NCBI GenBank assembly: GCA_028287395.1
Contig: JAQBPR010000016.1
Location: 1 to 36,097 of the forward strand
Source: Bacilli bacterium
GTDB taxonomy: Bacteria > Bacillota > Bacilli > Paenibacillales > NBRC-103111
Reading direction: 5' to 3'
Length of the DNA: 36,097 bases
Below, one piece after another: positions 16,435 through 24,522 of this stretch. The notes beneath the pieces were generated by a model, which saw only the letters and a list, made by a program, of their open reading frames with translations, searched no databases and had not been told where the DNA came from. Each line of letters opens with the position of its first letter. Position 1 is the first letter of the stretch. The position numbers and the translations under genes are program-made.

Positions 16435-17274
16435 ATGAGGCAGGGTGACCTGGTAATTAGAAAATCGTATGGTGGCGACGTACTTTTTAAAATTCAGGAA
16501 ATTTTTGTGCAAAAGGTTTTGCTTAAAGGAATTGAATACCGACTGCTTGCTGATTCGCCTATAGAGGATTTGAGTCTTATACGCGGAGAAGATTTTCGAA
16601 CAGATCCAGCGATCCAATTGAAAGTTACGGAAGCGATGCGAAACATCGAACAATTTCGTCGCCTGCGGCAGAAGGAAGCGAGTGGGGCTTATACGTATTT
16701 TGAAGTGCCGGGAAAGGTGCTTCATTTGGACGGAGATCCAGTATATTTACGTAAAAGTTTGAACTTATATGCAGAGCTGCGCGTCCCGGCGGAAGGATTC
16801 TATGTCCCGGAAGCGCATATGGCTGAAGCGTTAGCTCAGTTACTGCCGCAAACCAAACCAGACATCTTGGTGATAACAGGGCATGATGGAATTTTGAAGG
16901 AACGGAAAGACGGTGATTTACTTAATCTTCAAAGCTATAAAAATTCACAGCATTTTGTCAAAGCAGTCAAGGTTGCTCGGCAATATGAGCAAAATCGAGA
17001 CAATCTTGTAATCATTGCGGGAGCATGCCAATCTTTTTTTGAGGCGTTGATCCAATCGGGAGCTAATTTCGCAAGCTCGCCGGCAAGAGTCTTGATTCAT
17101 GCGCTTGATCCTCTGTATATTGCGGCAAAAATTTCTTTTACTTCCATAAAAGATACGGTACAAATGATGGATATTATTAACCATACGATCAGTGGTTTGG
17201 AAGGATTAGGCGGCATGGAGACGCGCGGTAACTACAGAATAGGGCTTCCGGGATCGAATTTCATTTCCCGTTGA
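16435..17274 (+). CDS. yabG: Sporulation-specific protease YabG
   Basis: A 279-residue YabG-family peptidase. In B. subtilis YabG processes and helps cross-link spore coat proteins in the mother cell. The N-terminal MRQGDLVIRKSYGGDVLFKI and the central ITGHDGILKERKDGDLLNLQ region are family hallmarks, as is IIAGACQSFFEALIQSGANF (candidate nucleophile Cys; catalytic assignment from the family, not proven here). ATG start with GGGAGGCGAT, about 11 nt spacing. Its TGA lies inside the veg -35 hexamer. Confidence 0.93.
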   Translation: MRQGDLVIRKSYGGDVLFKIQEIFVQKVLLKGIEYRLLADSPIEDLSLIRGEDFRTDPAIQLKVTEAMRNIEQFRRLRQKEASGAYTYFEVPGKVLHLDGDPVYLRKSLNLYAELRVPAEGFYVPEAHMAEALAQLLPQTKPDILVITGHDGILKERKDGDLLNLQSYKNSQHFVKAVKVARQYEQNRDNLVIIAGACQSFFEALIQSGANFASSPARVLIHALDPLYIAAKISFTSIKDTVQMMDIINHTISGLEGLGGMETRGNYRIGLPGSNFISR

Positions 17275-17300
17275 CAACTGGAATCATTCGCTGTTATAAT
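17271..17300 (+). promoter_or_regulatory. Strong sigma-A promoter of veg
   Basis: Perfect hexamers TTGACA (17271-17276) and TATAAT (17295-17300) separated by 18 nt. The yabG stop codon TGA is part of the -35. B. subtilis veg also has one of the strongest known vegetative promoters. Confidence 0.92.
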
Positions 17301-17368
17301 AATTGGCTCGTTTGACTTCTCCCCACCTTATGAGTTATAATTTAGTAAGAAAGAGGTGGTTGTATACA

Positions 17369-17644
17369 ATGGCTAAAAATGAGCTATTGGAGATCAAACG
17401 CAGTTTGGAGCCCCACGTTGGGCAGAAAATTATGTTACGTGCAAATGGCGGTCGTCGGAAGACCATTGAACGTTCCGGTGTTTTGGAAGAAACCTACCCT
17501 TCTGTTTTTATTGTAAAATTGGATGAAGAGCAACATGCCTTTAAACGTGTTTCCTACAGTTATGCGGATATTTTGACAGAATCCGTTGAGGTAACTGTAT
17601 GTAACGATGATGGACAAGTTCGGATTACTTATATTCAACAGTAG
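17369..17644 (+). CDS. veg: Veg protein, biofilm-related regulator
   Basis: A 91-residue Veg family protein: [20 protein letters not shown] start, [14 protein letters not shown] basic stretch, and [14 protein letters not shown] core, near identical to the family. Veg stimulates biofilm gene expression through SinR in B. subtilis and also affects spore outgrowth. ATG 17369 is chosen with AAGAGGTGG upstream; a 22-codon upstream in-frame extension would begin 3 nt after the promoter's -10. Flanked by a consensus promoter and a perfect terminator, so monocistronic. Confidence 0.95.
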   Translation: MAKNELLEIKRSLEPHVGQKIMLRANGGRRKTIERSGVLEETYPSVFIVKLDEEQHAFKRVSYSYADILTESVEVTVCNDDGQVRITYIQQ

Positions 17645-17660
17645 AATCCACATAATATAG

Positions 17661-17692
17661 CAGCAAAATCGGAAACGATTTTGCTGTTTTTT
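17661..17692 (+). terminator. Terminator after veg
   Basis: Perfect 10-bp stem CAGCAAAATC / GATTTTGCTG with GGAAAC loop and six T. Confidence 0.95.
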
Positions 17693-17747
17693 ATTTGCGT
17701 TTTCTTAGCATACTAAACGTATTCTGACGTAAAGGAGGTTGGTTGAG

Positions 17748-17936
17748 ATGAGCCGTCGGAGACGCAGCGTAATGTCAGATGAATTTAAATATGAGCTTGC
17801 CAAAGATTTAGGCTTCGCAGATACTGTGAAACGTGAGGGTTGGGGTGGGATCCGTACAAAGGATGCGGGTAATATGGTTAAACGCGCGATTCAAATCGCC
17901 GAAAAATCCATGTCGCAGCAACCGAACCAAAGGTAA
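17748..17936 (+). CDS. sspF: Alpha/beta-type small acid-soluble spore protein SspF
   Basis: A 62-residue SASP-family protein: basic start [20 protein letters not shown], then [15 protein letters not shown] and the conserved [14 protein letters not shown] helix. It matches B. subtilis SspF, between veg and ispE. ATG 17748 follows AAAGGAGG by 9 nt. A CATACTA (17709-17715) fits the sigma-G -10 (CATWHTA), but no good -35 lies at the right distance (it would fall in the veg terminator), so forespore expression is inferred from the family. Confidence 0.93.
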   Translation: MSRRRRSVMSDEFKYELAKDLGFADTVKREGWGGIRTKDAGNMVKRAIQIAEKSMSQQPNQR

Positions 17937-17950
17937 CAACCGTAATGTGG

Positions 17951-17983
17951 AAGCTAGAGCAGTACATGCTCTAGCTTTTTTTT
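17951..17983 (+). terminator. Terminator after sspF
   Basis: 11-bp perfect stem AAGCTAGAGCA / TGCTCTAGCTT with loop GTACA and a T tract. Confidence 0.93.
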
Positions 17984-18103
17984 CAAATAGAATTCTGGAC
18001 AAACGCTACTGTCTAAAAAAACGGCATAGCCGTTTATCTTTGTACGGCTGTTTGCTATAATGTTTAAGTTGATGATGTCAATCGGGGTAGAAAAGGTGAG
18101 CTA

Positions 18104-18958
18104 ATGAAGGTGCTGGAAAAGGCCTCGGCCAAAATAAATTTATCGTTGGATGTTTTGCATAAAAGAAATGATGGTTACCATGAAGTTGAGATGGTCATGA
18201 CGATGGTCGATTTGGCTGATCATATTGAAATGCAGGAACTTCCCCGAGACACCATTATTATTTCCAGTCAGTCTGGTTATATCCCGTTGGATGAGAAAAA
18301 CCTGGCTTTTCAAGCGGCACGGCTGATCAAAGACCGATATGAGGTTAGCCAGGGTGTTTATATTCATTTAGACAAAAAAATCCCGGTTGCCGCAGGATTA
18401 GCCGGAGGCAGCAGCGATGCTGCTGCTACGTTACGAGGCTTGAACAGGCTCTGGCGGTTACAAATACCCATGGATGAACTTCAACGTTTAGGTGCCGAGC
18501 TAGGCTCTGATGTACCCTTCTGCGTTACAGGCGGAACAGCACTTGCTACGGGAAGGGGCGAACGGCTGCAACCTATTGAATCGCCGCCGCAATGTTGGGT
18601 TATTTTAGCCAAACCGCCGATTAATGTGTCGACTTCAGATATTTATACAAGGCTCAATGCTCAGAATATAAAGGCGCATCCGTCAACTGTGAATGTGCTA
18701 GAAGCTATTCGCAGCAAGAATTTGGACAAGCTATGCCAAAGTATGGGGAATGTGCTGGAAGAGGTTACCTTAGACCTTTACCCCATTGTCCGGCAATTAA
18801 AACAAAGTATGGAACGCCTTGGCGCTGAAGGGGTATTGATGTCAGGAAGTGGGCCGACTGTATTTGGCATTGTATCTAAAGAGGCGAAAGCCGAACGAAT
18901 TTATAATGGATTAAGGGGTTTTTGTAAAGAGGTTTATGCCGTAAGGATGCTTACCTAG
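18104..18958 (+). CDS. ispE: 4-(cytidine 5'-diphospho)-2-C-methyl-D-erythritol kinase
   Basis: A 284-residue GHMP kinase of the MEP isoprenoid pathway. Hallmarks are the start [12 protein letters not shown], the ATP-binding loop [25 protein letters not shown] and C-terminal [15 protein letters not shown] 18104 with AAAAGGTGAG upstream. A TATAAT at 18056-18061 is a possible -10 but its -35 is poor. An AAACGGC/GCCGTTT hairpin at about 18019-18035 lies in front. Confidence 0.96.
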   Translation: MKVLEKASAKINLSLDVLHKRNDGYHEVEMVMTMVDLADHIEMQELPRDTIIISSQSGYIPLDEKNLAFQAARLIKDRYEVSQGVYIHLDKKIPVAAGLAGGSSDAAATLRGLNRLWRLQIPMDELQRLGAELGSDVPFCVTGGTALATGRGERLQPIESPPQCWVILAKPPINVSTSDIYTRLNAQNIKAHPSTVNVLEAIRSKNLDKLCQSMGNVLEEVTLDLYPIVRQLKQSMERLGAEGVLMSGSGPTVFGIVSKEAKAERIYNGLRGFCKEVYAVRMLT

Positions 18959-19015
18959 ATAATTCTTGTAATAGATAATAATATACATAAAATCAGTGAT
19001 GTCTTCATATAAAAC

Positions 19016-19044
19016 TTGTGTAAACACGTATGAAATGGTATATT
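19016..19044 (+). promoter_or_regulatory. Candidate sigma-A promoter of purR-ridA
   Basis: TTGTGT (19016-19021), 17-nt spacer, TATATT (19039-19044). A second -10-like TATAAT lies at 19050-19055 without a good -35. Autoregulation by PurR is known in B. subtilis; I do not see a clear PurBox pair here. Confidence 0.5.
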
Positions 19045-19076
19045 TTCATTATAATATTCGGATTTGGGGGATTCTA

Positions 19077-19916
19077 ATGAAAAAGTTGAAACGCAGTGCA
19101 AGATTGGTGGAAATGACCCAGTATTTATTATTTCGTCCCCATACATTAATCCCCTTAACGACGTTTGCGGATCGCTACAGTTCAGCTAAATCATCGATCA
19201 GTGAAGATTTAGCGATTATAAAAGAAGTATTTGATCTTGAAGGTTTAGGGGAATTGCAGACCATGGCAGGCGCGGCTGGCGGCGTTAAATTTATTCCCAA
19301 GGTTCCAAAATCTGTTTCATTGCAATTCATTCAAAAGCTATGTACGAGATTGGCGCAGCCAGAGCGAATTTTACCTGGGGAGTATATTTATATGTCAGAC
19401 ATTTTAGGACAGCCTTCGATTATGAATGAAATTGGTAAGATGTTTGCTTCCGCATTTGCCGGAAGGGATATCGACGTCGTGATGACGGTTGAAACGAAAG
19501 GGATCCCGCTCGCTTATGCAACAGCGTCTTATTTAAACTTACCTGTGGTCATTGTCAGAAGAGATAATCGGGTAACGGAAGGTTCGGCAGTAAGTATTAA
19601 TTACGTTTCGGGCTCCAATAAGCGGATTCAAACGATGTCATTAGCGAGACGAGCATTAAAGGAAGAATCCAAAGTATTAATTATTGACGATTTTATGCGC
19701 GCTGGCGGAACGATACACGGGATGATGGATTTGCTGCAAGAATTTCGCGCCACTGTAAAAGGAGTGGGTGTATTTGTTGAATCAGGTGAAGTTTTAGAGC
19801 ATTTGGTTGAAGACTATGTGTCTCTAGCAAGATTTGCAGAAATGGATACCAAAAGTAAACATATTAAAGTTGTTCCCGGTAATTACTTTGACGATAAGGA
19901 AGTGTTTTATGAGTAA
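19077..19916 (+). CDS. purR: Purine operon repressor PurR
   Basis: A 280-residue repressor: N-terminal winged-helix ([20 protein letters not shown], then [15 protein letters not shown]), then a PRTase-fold effector domain with the PRPP loop [13 protein letters not shown]. PurR represses purine genes and releases DNA when PRPP is high. ATG 19077 is chosen behind TTGGGGG (19064-19070); the upstream 27-codon extension overlaps the promoter. It overlaps ridA by 8 nt, so they form one unit. Confidence 0.95.
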   Translation: MKKLKRSARLVEMTQYLLFRPHTLIPLTTFADRYSSAKSSISEDLAIIKEVFDLEGLGELQTMAGAAGGVKFIPKVPKSVSLQFIQKLCTRLAQPERILPGEYIYMSDILGQPSIMNEIGKMFASAFAGRDIDVVMTVETKGIPLAYATASYLNLPVVIVRRDNRVTEGSAVSINYVSGSNKRIQTMSLARRALKEESKVLIIDDFMRAGGTIHGMMDLLQEFRATVKGVGVFVESGEVLEHLVEDYVSLARFAEMDTKSKHIKVVPGNYFDDKEVFYE

Positions 19917-20298
19917 GTTAAGTACGATTGCGACAACGGAGGCTCCAGCAGCGATCGGGCCTTATTCACAAGCGGTGCTTTGTGGAAATTTGTTGTATAC
20001 GTCAGGTCAAATTCCATTAGGTTTGGATGGACAAGTTGTGGCTGGTGGAATTGTCGAGCAAACGCATCAGGTATTTCAAAATTTGCGTGCAATACTGGCT
20101 GCGGCGGGCTGCGGTTTTCAAGATGTAATCAAAGCAACCGTGTTTATTAAAGACATGAATCAATTTTCTGCTTTAAATGAAATTTATGCCAGCTATTTTG
20201 GTGAACATAAACCAGCACGTTCTACGGTTGAAGTAGCACGTTTACCTAGAGATGTTTTTGTGGAAATCGAGCTGATTGTGTCGGTTTGTGTCGGCTAA
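19909..20298 (+). CDS. ridA: 2-iminobutanoate/2-iminopropanoate deaminase RidA (YabJ)
   Basis: A 129-residue RidA/YjgF protein. [19 protein letters not shown], and the C-terminal [19 protein letters not shown] carry the conserved Arg and Glu that bind imine substrates. RidA hydrolyses reactive enamines/imines from PLP enzymes. The start lies inside the purR end with an AAGGAAG site, matching the B. subtilis purR-yabJ operon. Confidence 0.96.
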   Translation: MSKLSTIATTEAPAAIGPYSQAVLCGNLLYTSGQIPLGLDGQVVAGGIVEQTHQVFQNLRAILAAAGCGFQDVIKATVFIKDMNQFSALNEIYASYFGEHKPARSTVEVARLPRDVFVEIELIVSVCVG

Positions 20299-20360
20299 TG
20301 TCGAATAGTATATGATTTGAAAAAATATTTTTAAAAATGGCAATATATTCTTTTTTTGAA

Positions 20361-20388
20361 GCAGGAATTTGCCAATGAAATGTGGAAT
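20361..20388 (+). promoter_or_regulatory. Sigma-H promoter of spoVG
   Basis: GCAGGAATT (20361-20369), 12-nt spacer, GTGGAAT (20382-20388): a full match to RnAGGAWWW / RnnGAAT. The B. subtilis spoVG promoter is the classic sigma-H promoter. A TGTCGAA (20299-20305) lies 55 bp upstream. Confidence 0.9.
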
Positions 20389-20431
20389 AATACACCAAGT
20401 CTTCTTGATGGGAAAAGGTGGTGAACACTAA

Positions 20432-20716
20432 GTGCAAATAACAGATGTTAGACTCCGCCGCGTTAATTCTGAGGGTCGGATGAAAGCGATTGCTTCGATC
20501 ACCATTGATAATGAATTTGTCGTTCATGATATTCGCGTCATTGACGGGAATAATGGGATGTTCGTCGCAATGCCAAGCAAACGAACTCCAGATGGGGAAT
20601 TCCGAGACATCGCACACCCAATCTCGTCTTCCACACGTGAGAAAATTCAAGCAGCGGTTTTGTCGGAGTATGAGAAAGCGGCAATAGAGGAAGAAGTTAT
20701 TGAAGAGGGAGCATGA
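20432..20716 (+). CDS. spoVG: Septation and RNA-binding regulator SpoVG
   Basis: A 94-residue Spo[22 protein letters not shown], then [20 protein letters not shown] and [12 protein letters not shown], nearly invariant in the family. SpoVG binds nucleic acids and in B. subtilis affects asymmetric septation and cortex formation. GTG start with AAAGGTGGTG upstream. The C-terminus is acidic (EEEVIEEGA). Bounded by a sigma-H promoter and a terminator. Confidence 0.97.
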   Translation: MQITDVRLRRVNSEGRMKAIASITIDNEFVVHDIRVIDGNNGMFVAMPSKRTPDGEFRDIAHPISSSTREKIQAAVLSEYEKAAIEEEVIEEGA

Positions 20717-20730
20717 TTTAATGTATTTTG

Positions 20731-20757
20731 GGGAGCCTCGGGGCTCTCTTTTCTTTT
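20731..20757 (+). terminator. Terminator after spoVG
   Basis: Stem GGGAGCC-type (20731-20737) with GGCTCTC (20742-20748), loop TCGG, then TTTTCTTTTT. Confidence 0.8.
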
Positions 20758-20818
20758 TATATAAAGTGTTATATAGTCTATTATGAAAGAATTATAATGT
20801 TTAACAGGGAGATGTTTT

Positions 20819-22213
20819 ATGCAAATATTAAGCATTGTTTTAGCTGCGGGTCAAGGGAAAAGAATGAAATCCAAACTATATAAAGTACTACATCCCGTAT
20901 GTGGAAAACCAATGATAGGGCACGTTATGGATGTATTAGAAAATATTAAAGTTAGCCGTACTGTAGTGATTGTTGGGCATGGGGCTGAGGCGGTTAGCGG
21001 TTATTTGGGAACCCGAGCGGAGTATGTGCTTCAAGCACAGCAGTTAGGAACGGGGCATGCTGTTCTGCAAGCGAAAGATTTGCTGGGGAATGAAGAAGGA
21101 ATTACGATTGTTATCTGTGGTGATACTCCTTTAGTGAAGGAAGAAACTTTGAAAAAGATGATTGAAGTTCATCAAGTACGGCATGCAGCTGCAACGATTT
21201 TAACCGCAAAGCTGGAGCAGCCGCACGGATACGGCAGAATCATCCGTAATGATCAAGATCATGTAATCAAGATTGTGGAGCAGAAGGATTGTACGGAAGC
21301 GGAACAGAAGGTTAGTGAAATTAATGCAGGCACCTATCTTTTTAACAATCGCAGTTTATTTCAAGCTTTACAACAGGTTAAGAATGATAATGTACAGCAG
21401 GAATACTATTTGCCAGATGTAATCGGTATTCTACGTGAAGAAGGGAAGTTAATTATAGGTTTTTGTACGGAGGAAACAGAAGAAGCGATTGGTGTGAATG
21501 ATCGTGTCGCCTTAGCCGAGGCCGAAGGATATATGCGTGAACGTATCGTTCGCAAGCATATGCTGAATGGCGTTTCTTGCATGGACCCTACTCAAACATA
21601 TATTGAGAAAGATGTGGAAATTGGGGCGGATACGGTTATTTTACCTGGTTGTATTTTACGGGGAAATACTAAAATTGGTGAGGATTGTCTAATTGGTCCT
21701 TATACAGAAATGAATAATGTACAGGTTGGAAATCAGGTGACCGTGAAGCAGTCAGTACTTCAAGACGCAACAGTGGGGAATGAAAGCTCCATTGGGCCAT
21801 TTGCTTACTTGCGTCCAGGTGCGAAACTGGGAAAACGGGTTAAAATCGGCGATTTTGTAGAAATTAAAAATGCAACGATAGATGATGATAGTAAAGTCTC
21901 TCATTTAAGTTATGTCGGTGATGCGACTCTTGGTAAGAACGTTAATTTTGGCTGTGGCGCTATCACTGTTAATTATGATGGTTTTAATAAGCAATTGACT
22001 GAAGTCGGTGATAATGCTTTTGTAGGCAGCAATGCTAACTTGATTGCGCCGGTTAAAATTGGCAAAGGGGCTTATGTAGTAGCTGGCTCGACGATTACAG
22101 ACGAAGTGCAAGCGGATGACATGGCGATTGCGAGACAGCGCCAAACCAATAAACCGGGCTATGCAGAAAAGCTTCGCAACAAGATACAAGCAAAAAAAAA
22201 TACGCCGAAATGA
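20819..22213 (+). CDS. glmU: Bifunctional UDP-GlcNAc pyrophosphorylase / GlcN-1-P acetyltransferase
   Basis: A 464-residue enzyme making UDP-GlcNAc for peptidoglycan and teichoic acids. N-terminal uridyltransferase: LAAGQGKRMKSKLYKVLH, QLGTGHAV, CGDTPL. C-terminal left-handed beta helix starts near residue 255 (hexapeptide repeats such as VEIGADTVILPG) and holds the acetyltransferase site (NVNFGCGAITVNYDG, FVGSNANLIAPV). A TATAAT at 20793-20798 may be its -10, but with no clear -35. The coding end is A-rich (nine A in a row at 22192-22200). prs follows after 8 nt. Confidence 0.97.
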   Translation: MQILSIVLAAGQGKRMKSKLYKVLHPVCGKPMIGHVMDVLENIKVSRTVVIVGHGAEAVSGYLGTRAEYVLQAQQLGTGHAVLQAKDLLGNEEGITIVICGDTPLVKEETLKKMIEVHQVRHAAATILTAKLEQPHGYGRIIRNDQDHVIKIVEQKDCTEAEQKVSEINAGTYLFNNRSLFQALQQVKNDNVQQEYYLPDVIGILREEGKLIIGFCTEETEEAIGVNDRVALAEAEGYMRERIVRKHMLNGVSCMDPTQTYIEKDVEIGADTVILPGCILRGNTKIGEDCLIGPYTEMNNVQVGNQVTVKQSVLQDATVGNESSIGPFAYLRPGAKLGKRVKIGDFVEIKNATIDDDSKVSHLSYVGDATLGKNVNFGCGAITVNYDGFNKQLTEVGDNAFVGSNANLIAPVKIGKGAYVVAGSTITDEVQADDMAIARQRQTNKPGYAEKLRNKIQAKKNTPK

Positions 22214-22221
22214 GGTGACCC

Positions 22222-23172
22222 ATGGCCTATCTGGATACAAAGCTAAAGGTGTTTACATGTAATTCCAATCCAAAATTAGCTCGGGAGATAGTGGATTATA
22301 TCGGTGTTGCTTTAGGAGACGCGGAAGTGTTTCGTTTTAGCGATGGAGAAATTCAAATTCGTTTGAATGAAAGTGTTCGCGGCTGCGATGTGTTTTTGAT
22401 TCAGTCTACTTGTCACCCGGTAAATGACCATTTAATGGAATTATTAGTGATGATTGATGCGTTTAAGCGAGCCTCTGTAAAAAGCATAAATGTAGTCATC
22501 CCATATTATGGATATGGACGTCAGGATCGTAAGGCAAGATCGCGGGACCCCATTACAGCTAAGCTTGTAGCGAATTTGATTGAAACGGCAGGGGCTCACC
22601 GTGTAATCACAATGGATTTACATGCGATGCAAATTCAAGGCTTTTTCGATATTCCTGTAGATCATTTACTTGGTGTACCCATATTAGGGCAGTATTATCG
22701 CGCAAAAAAGCTTCCCAATGTAGTTGTTGTATCTCCAGATCATGGCGGAGTGGTGCGCGCCCGCAGACTGGCTGATTATTTAAGCGCACCTTTGGCCATT
22801 ATTGATAAGCGAAGACCTGAACCCAATATGAGTGAAGTGATGAATATCATTGGTGAGATTGAAGGGAAAACAGCTATCTTGATCGATGATTTGATTGATA
22901 CAGCGGGGACAATGGTTTTGGCAGCTAATGCATTGATCGAATATGGGGCCACAGAGGTATATGCTTGTGGTACGCATGCTGTTTTATCAGGGCCGGCAAT
23001 GCAAAGAATTGAAGAATCACCGATTCAAGAGCTTGTGCTGACCAATACAATTCCCATTACCCATCCCAATCCATCGGATAAAATTAAGATCCTTTCGATT
23101 GCGAACATCATGGGAGAGGCCATTATTCGAATCCATGAACAATTATCAGTCAGTAAATTATTCGAAGAGTAA
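22222..23172 (+). CDS. prs: Ribose-phosphate pyrophosphokinase
   Basis: A 316-residue PRPP synthetase. [20 protein letters not shown], the metal site [31 protein letters not shown], and the PRPP-binding loop [11 protein letters not shown] are all present. ATG 22222 with TGAGGTGA. It supplies PRPP for purines, pyrimidines and the signal sensed by PurR. The glmU-prs pair is conserved, but the ctc/rplY gene that follows in B. subtilis is absent. Confidence 0.98.
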   Translation: MAYLDTKLKVFTCNSNPKLAREIVDYIGVALGDAEVFRFSDGEIQIRLNESVRGCDVFLIQSTCHPVNDHLMELLVMIDAFKRASVKSINVVIPYYGYGRQDRKARSRDPITAKLVANLIETAGAHRVITMDLHAMQIQGFFDIPVDHLLGVPILGQYYRAKKLPNVVVVSPDHGGVVRARRLADYLSAPLAIIDKRRPEPNMSEVMNIIGEIEGKTAILIDDLIDTAGTMVLAANALIEYGATEVYACGTHAVLSGPAMQRIEESPIQELVLTNTIPITHPNPSDKIKILSIANIMGEAIIRIHEQLSVSKLFEE

Positions 23173-23173
23173 T

Positions 23174-23374
23174 TTAATAGCCGGGACGGGAAACAAAAGT
23201 AAACTGCTTCCGATTATAGAACGTTTGATTTACTTTAATGTAATCTTCGGAATAGCCTTCAATAAATCCGATATCGGTATGACTGCGTTCCAAATAAATT
23301 TGAATCGGAATTTCATGCTCGATGTGATCATAAAATTGCCCATCGCCTGTTAAAGTTTGGCCGAATAAATACAT
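23174..23374 (-). CDS. Small conserved-looking protein of unknown function
   Basis: A 66-residue protein, MYLFGQTLTGDGQFYDHIEH at the start, ending FTFVSRPGY. It is acidic, has no membrane segment or signal, and looks like a compact beta-rich domain. ATG 23374 has a clear AAAGGGTG site 6 nt away (23381-23388), which favours a real gene over chance; an in-frame ATG at 23416 lies upstream of that site. It faces prs, with one base between their ends. I do not recognise the family. Confidence 0.65.
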   Translation of the reverse strand: MYLFGQTLTGDGQFYDHIEHEIPIQIYLERSHTDIGFIEGYSEDYIKVNQTFYNRKQFTFVSRPGY

Positions 23375-23409
23375 GAACAACACCCTTTCCATAGGTTTAA
23401 CAGCAAATT

Positions 23410-23439
23410 TTGCCATCTATTAAGTAGGACAAGTATAAT
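23410..23439 (+). promoter_or_regulatory. Candidate sigma-A promoter of pth
   Basis: TTGCCA (23410-23415), 18-nt spacer, TATAAT (23434-23439), about 75 nt ahead of pth. It overlaps the upstream region of the minus-strand small gene. Confidence 0.6.
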
Positions 23440-23514
23440 AAGAGAAAAGTTGCAATCAATTGCACGTAATTTTAAAAAATATTTTTCAGCATATTGCAAG
23501 TAAAGGGTGATTTG

Positions 23515-24075
23515 ATGAGATGGTTTGCAGGATTGGGAAATCCAGGCACGCAATACCAAGCAACTCGACATAATATTGGTTTTATGGCGTTGGATTATTT
23601 TGCTGAAAAGTGGGATATTTCATTTAAGCCAAGTAAATGTAAGGGGTTGGTCGGAGAAGGTAATGTGCAGGGAACAAAAGTATATTTACTGAAGCCGATG
23701 ACTTATATGAATCTTTCAGGTGAGTCCGTCCGTTCTTTTATCGATTATTTTAAAACGGATCTTCAAGAGATGACGGTCATTTACGATGATTTAGATACGG
23801 TTTTTGGGCAAATTAGATTACGGTATCAAGGGAGTGCTGGTGGACACAATGGAATTAAATCGATTATTCAACATACGAATACACAAACATTTAATCGAAT
23901 TCGGATGGGGGTTTCGAGGCCTCTACCGGGATATGATATAGCCGATTATGTGCTTTCTCCTTTCAAGAAAGATGAAGTGAAGCTATTGGAGTCATTTGTA
24001 GCGCAATGTGCAGAGGCTATGCTGTACAGTCTGACGCATTCTTTTGAACAAACCATGGCTAAGTTTAACGGTTGA
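23515..24075 (+). CDS. pth: Peptidyl-tRNA hydrolase
   Basis: A 186-residue enzyme that recycles peptidyl-tRNAs released from stalled ribosomes. GLGNPGTQYQATRHNIGFM holds N9 and catalytic H19; LKPMTYMNLSG, VIYDDLDTVFG and GSAGGHNGIKSI carry the other conserved Asn and Asp. ATG 23515 with AAAGGGTGA upstream. Normal length. Confidence 0.97.
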   Translation: MRWFAGLGNPGTQYQATRHNIGFMALDYFAEKWDISFKPSKCKGLVGEGNVQGTKVYLLKPMTYMNLSGESVRSFIDYFKTDLQEMTVIYDDLDTVFGQIRLRYQGSAGGHNGIKSIIQHTNTQTFNRIRMGVSRPLPGYDIADYVLSPFKKDEVKLLESFVAQCAEAMLYSLTHSFEQTMAKFNG

Positions 24076-24129
24076 GTTTGGCTTTTGATAAAACCTGCTT
24101 GCGTAGTTATCTGAAACTTTTCAATTAAA

Positions 24130-24158
24130 GCTTATTTTTCTCTAAAAATGGGCATACT
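24130..24158 (+). promoter_or_regulatory. Sigma-F promoter of fin
   Basis: GCTTA (24130-24134), exactly 15 nt, then GGGCATACT followed by G (24150-24159): a full match to GYWTA-N15-GGnnAnAHTR. B. subtilis fin is sigma-F controlled. Confidence 0.8.
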
Positions 24159-24192
24159 GAGAAGGAATATGATATCGCAGGGAGGCATACAA

Positions 24193-24423
24193 ATGTCAGT
24201 AAAATATATTTGCCGTCACTGTCAGACAATGATTGGTGTCATAACCAACGATCTGGTAAGCGAATTTCAATTAGGCTTCCATTTCTTGACCCCCGAGGAA
24301 CGCAGCGATATAATATCGTATAACCTCAATGGCGATGTGACCGTCAAATTGGTTTGCAATTATTGTGGCGAAGCGTTAGCAGCTAATCCCGAGTTAATGC
24401 TTATTGGAAATCCACTGCAATAA
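24193..24423 (+). CDS. fin: Anti-sigma-F factor Fin (YabK)
   Basis: A 76-residue protein with two cysteine pairs, CRHC (residues 6-9) and CNYC (56-59), a zinc-ribbon-like layout. It matches Fin: YICRHC, LGFHFLTPEERSDII, and LICNYCGEAL-type end. Fin is made in the forespore under sigma-F and inhibits sigma-F to aid the change to sigma-G. ATG 24193 with AGGGAGG. Located between pth and mfd as in B. subtilis. Confidence 0.92.
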   Translation: MSVKYICRHCQTMIGVITNDLVSEFQLGFHFLTPEERSDIISYNLNGDVTVKLVCNYCGEALAANPELMLIGNPLQ

Positions 24424-24468
24424 TGATATGTGTTACCGGCAGTGAAAATGTGGATTTTTTGATATATG

Positions 24469-24499
24469 GCCTTGGCAGTGCAGCCTAGGCTTCTTTTTT
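24469..24499 (+). terminator. Terminator after fin, just before mfd
   Basis: Stem GCCTTGG (24469-24475) / CCTAGGC (24484-24490) with one mismatch, then TTCTTTTTT. It ends only 23 nt before the mfd start, so it could also limit read-through into mfd. Confidence 0.75.
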
Positions 24500-24522
24500 G
24501 ATGGATGAAAGGGGTGGACTGG

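Noticed and set aside
17686-17715. Full sigma-G promoter for sspF
   Set aside because: CATACTA fits the -10, but the -35 position falls in the veg terminator T tract and does not match GHATR.
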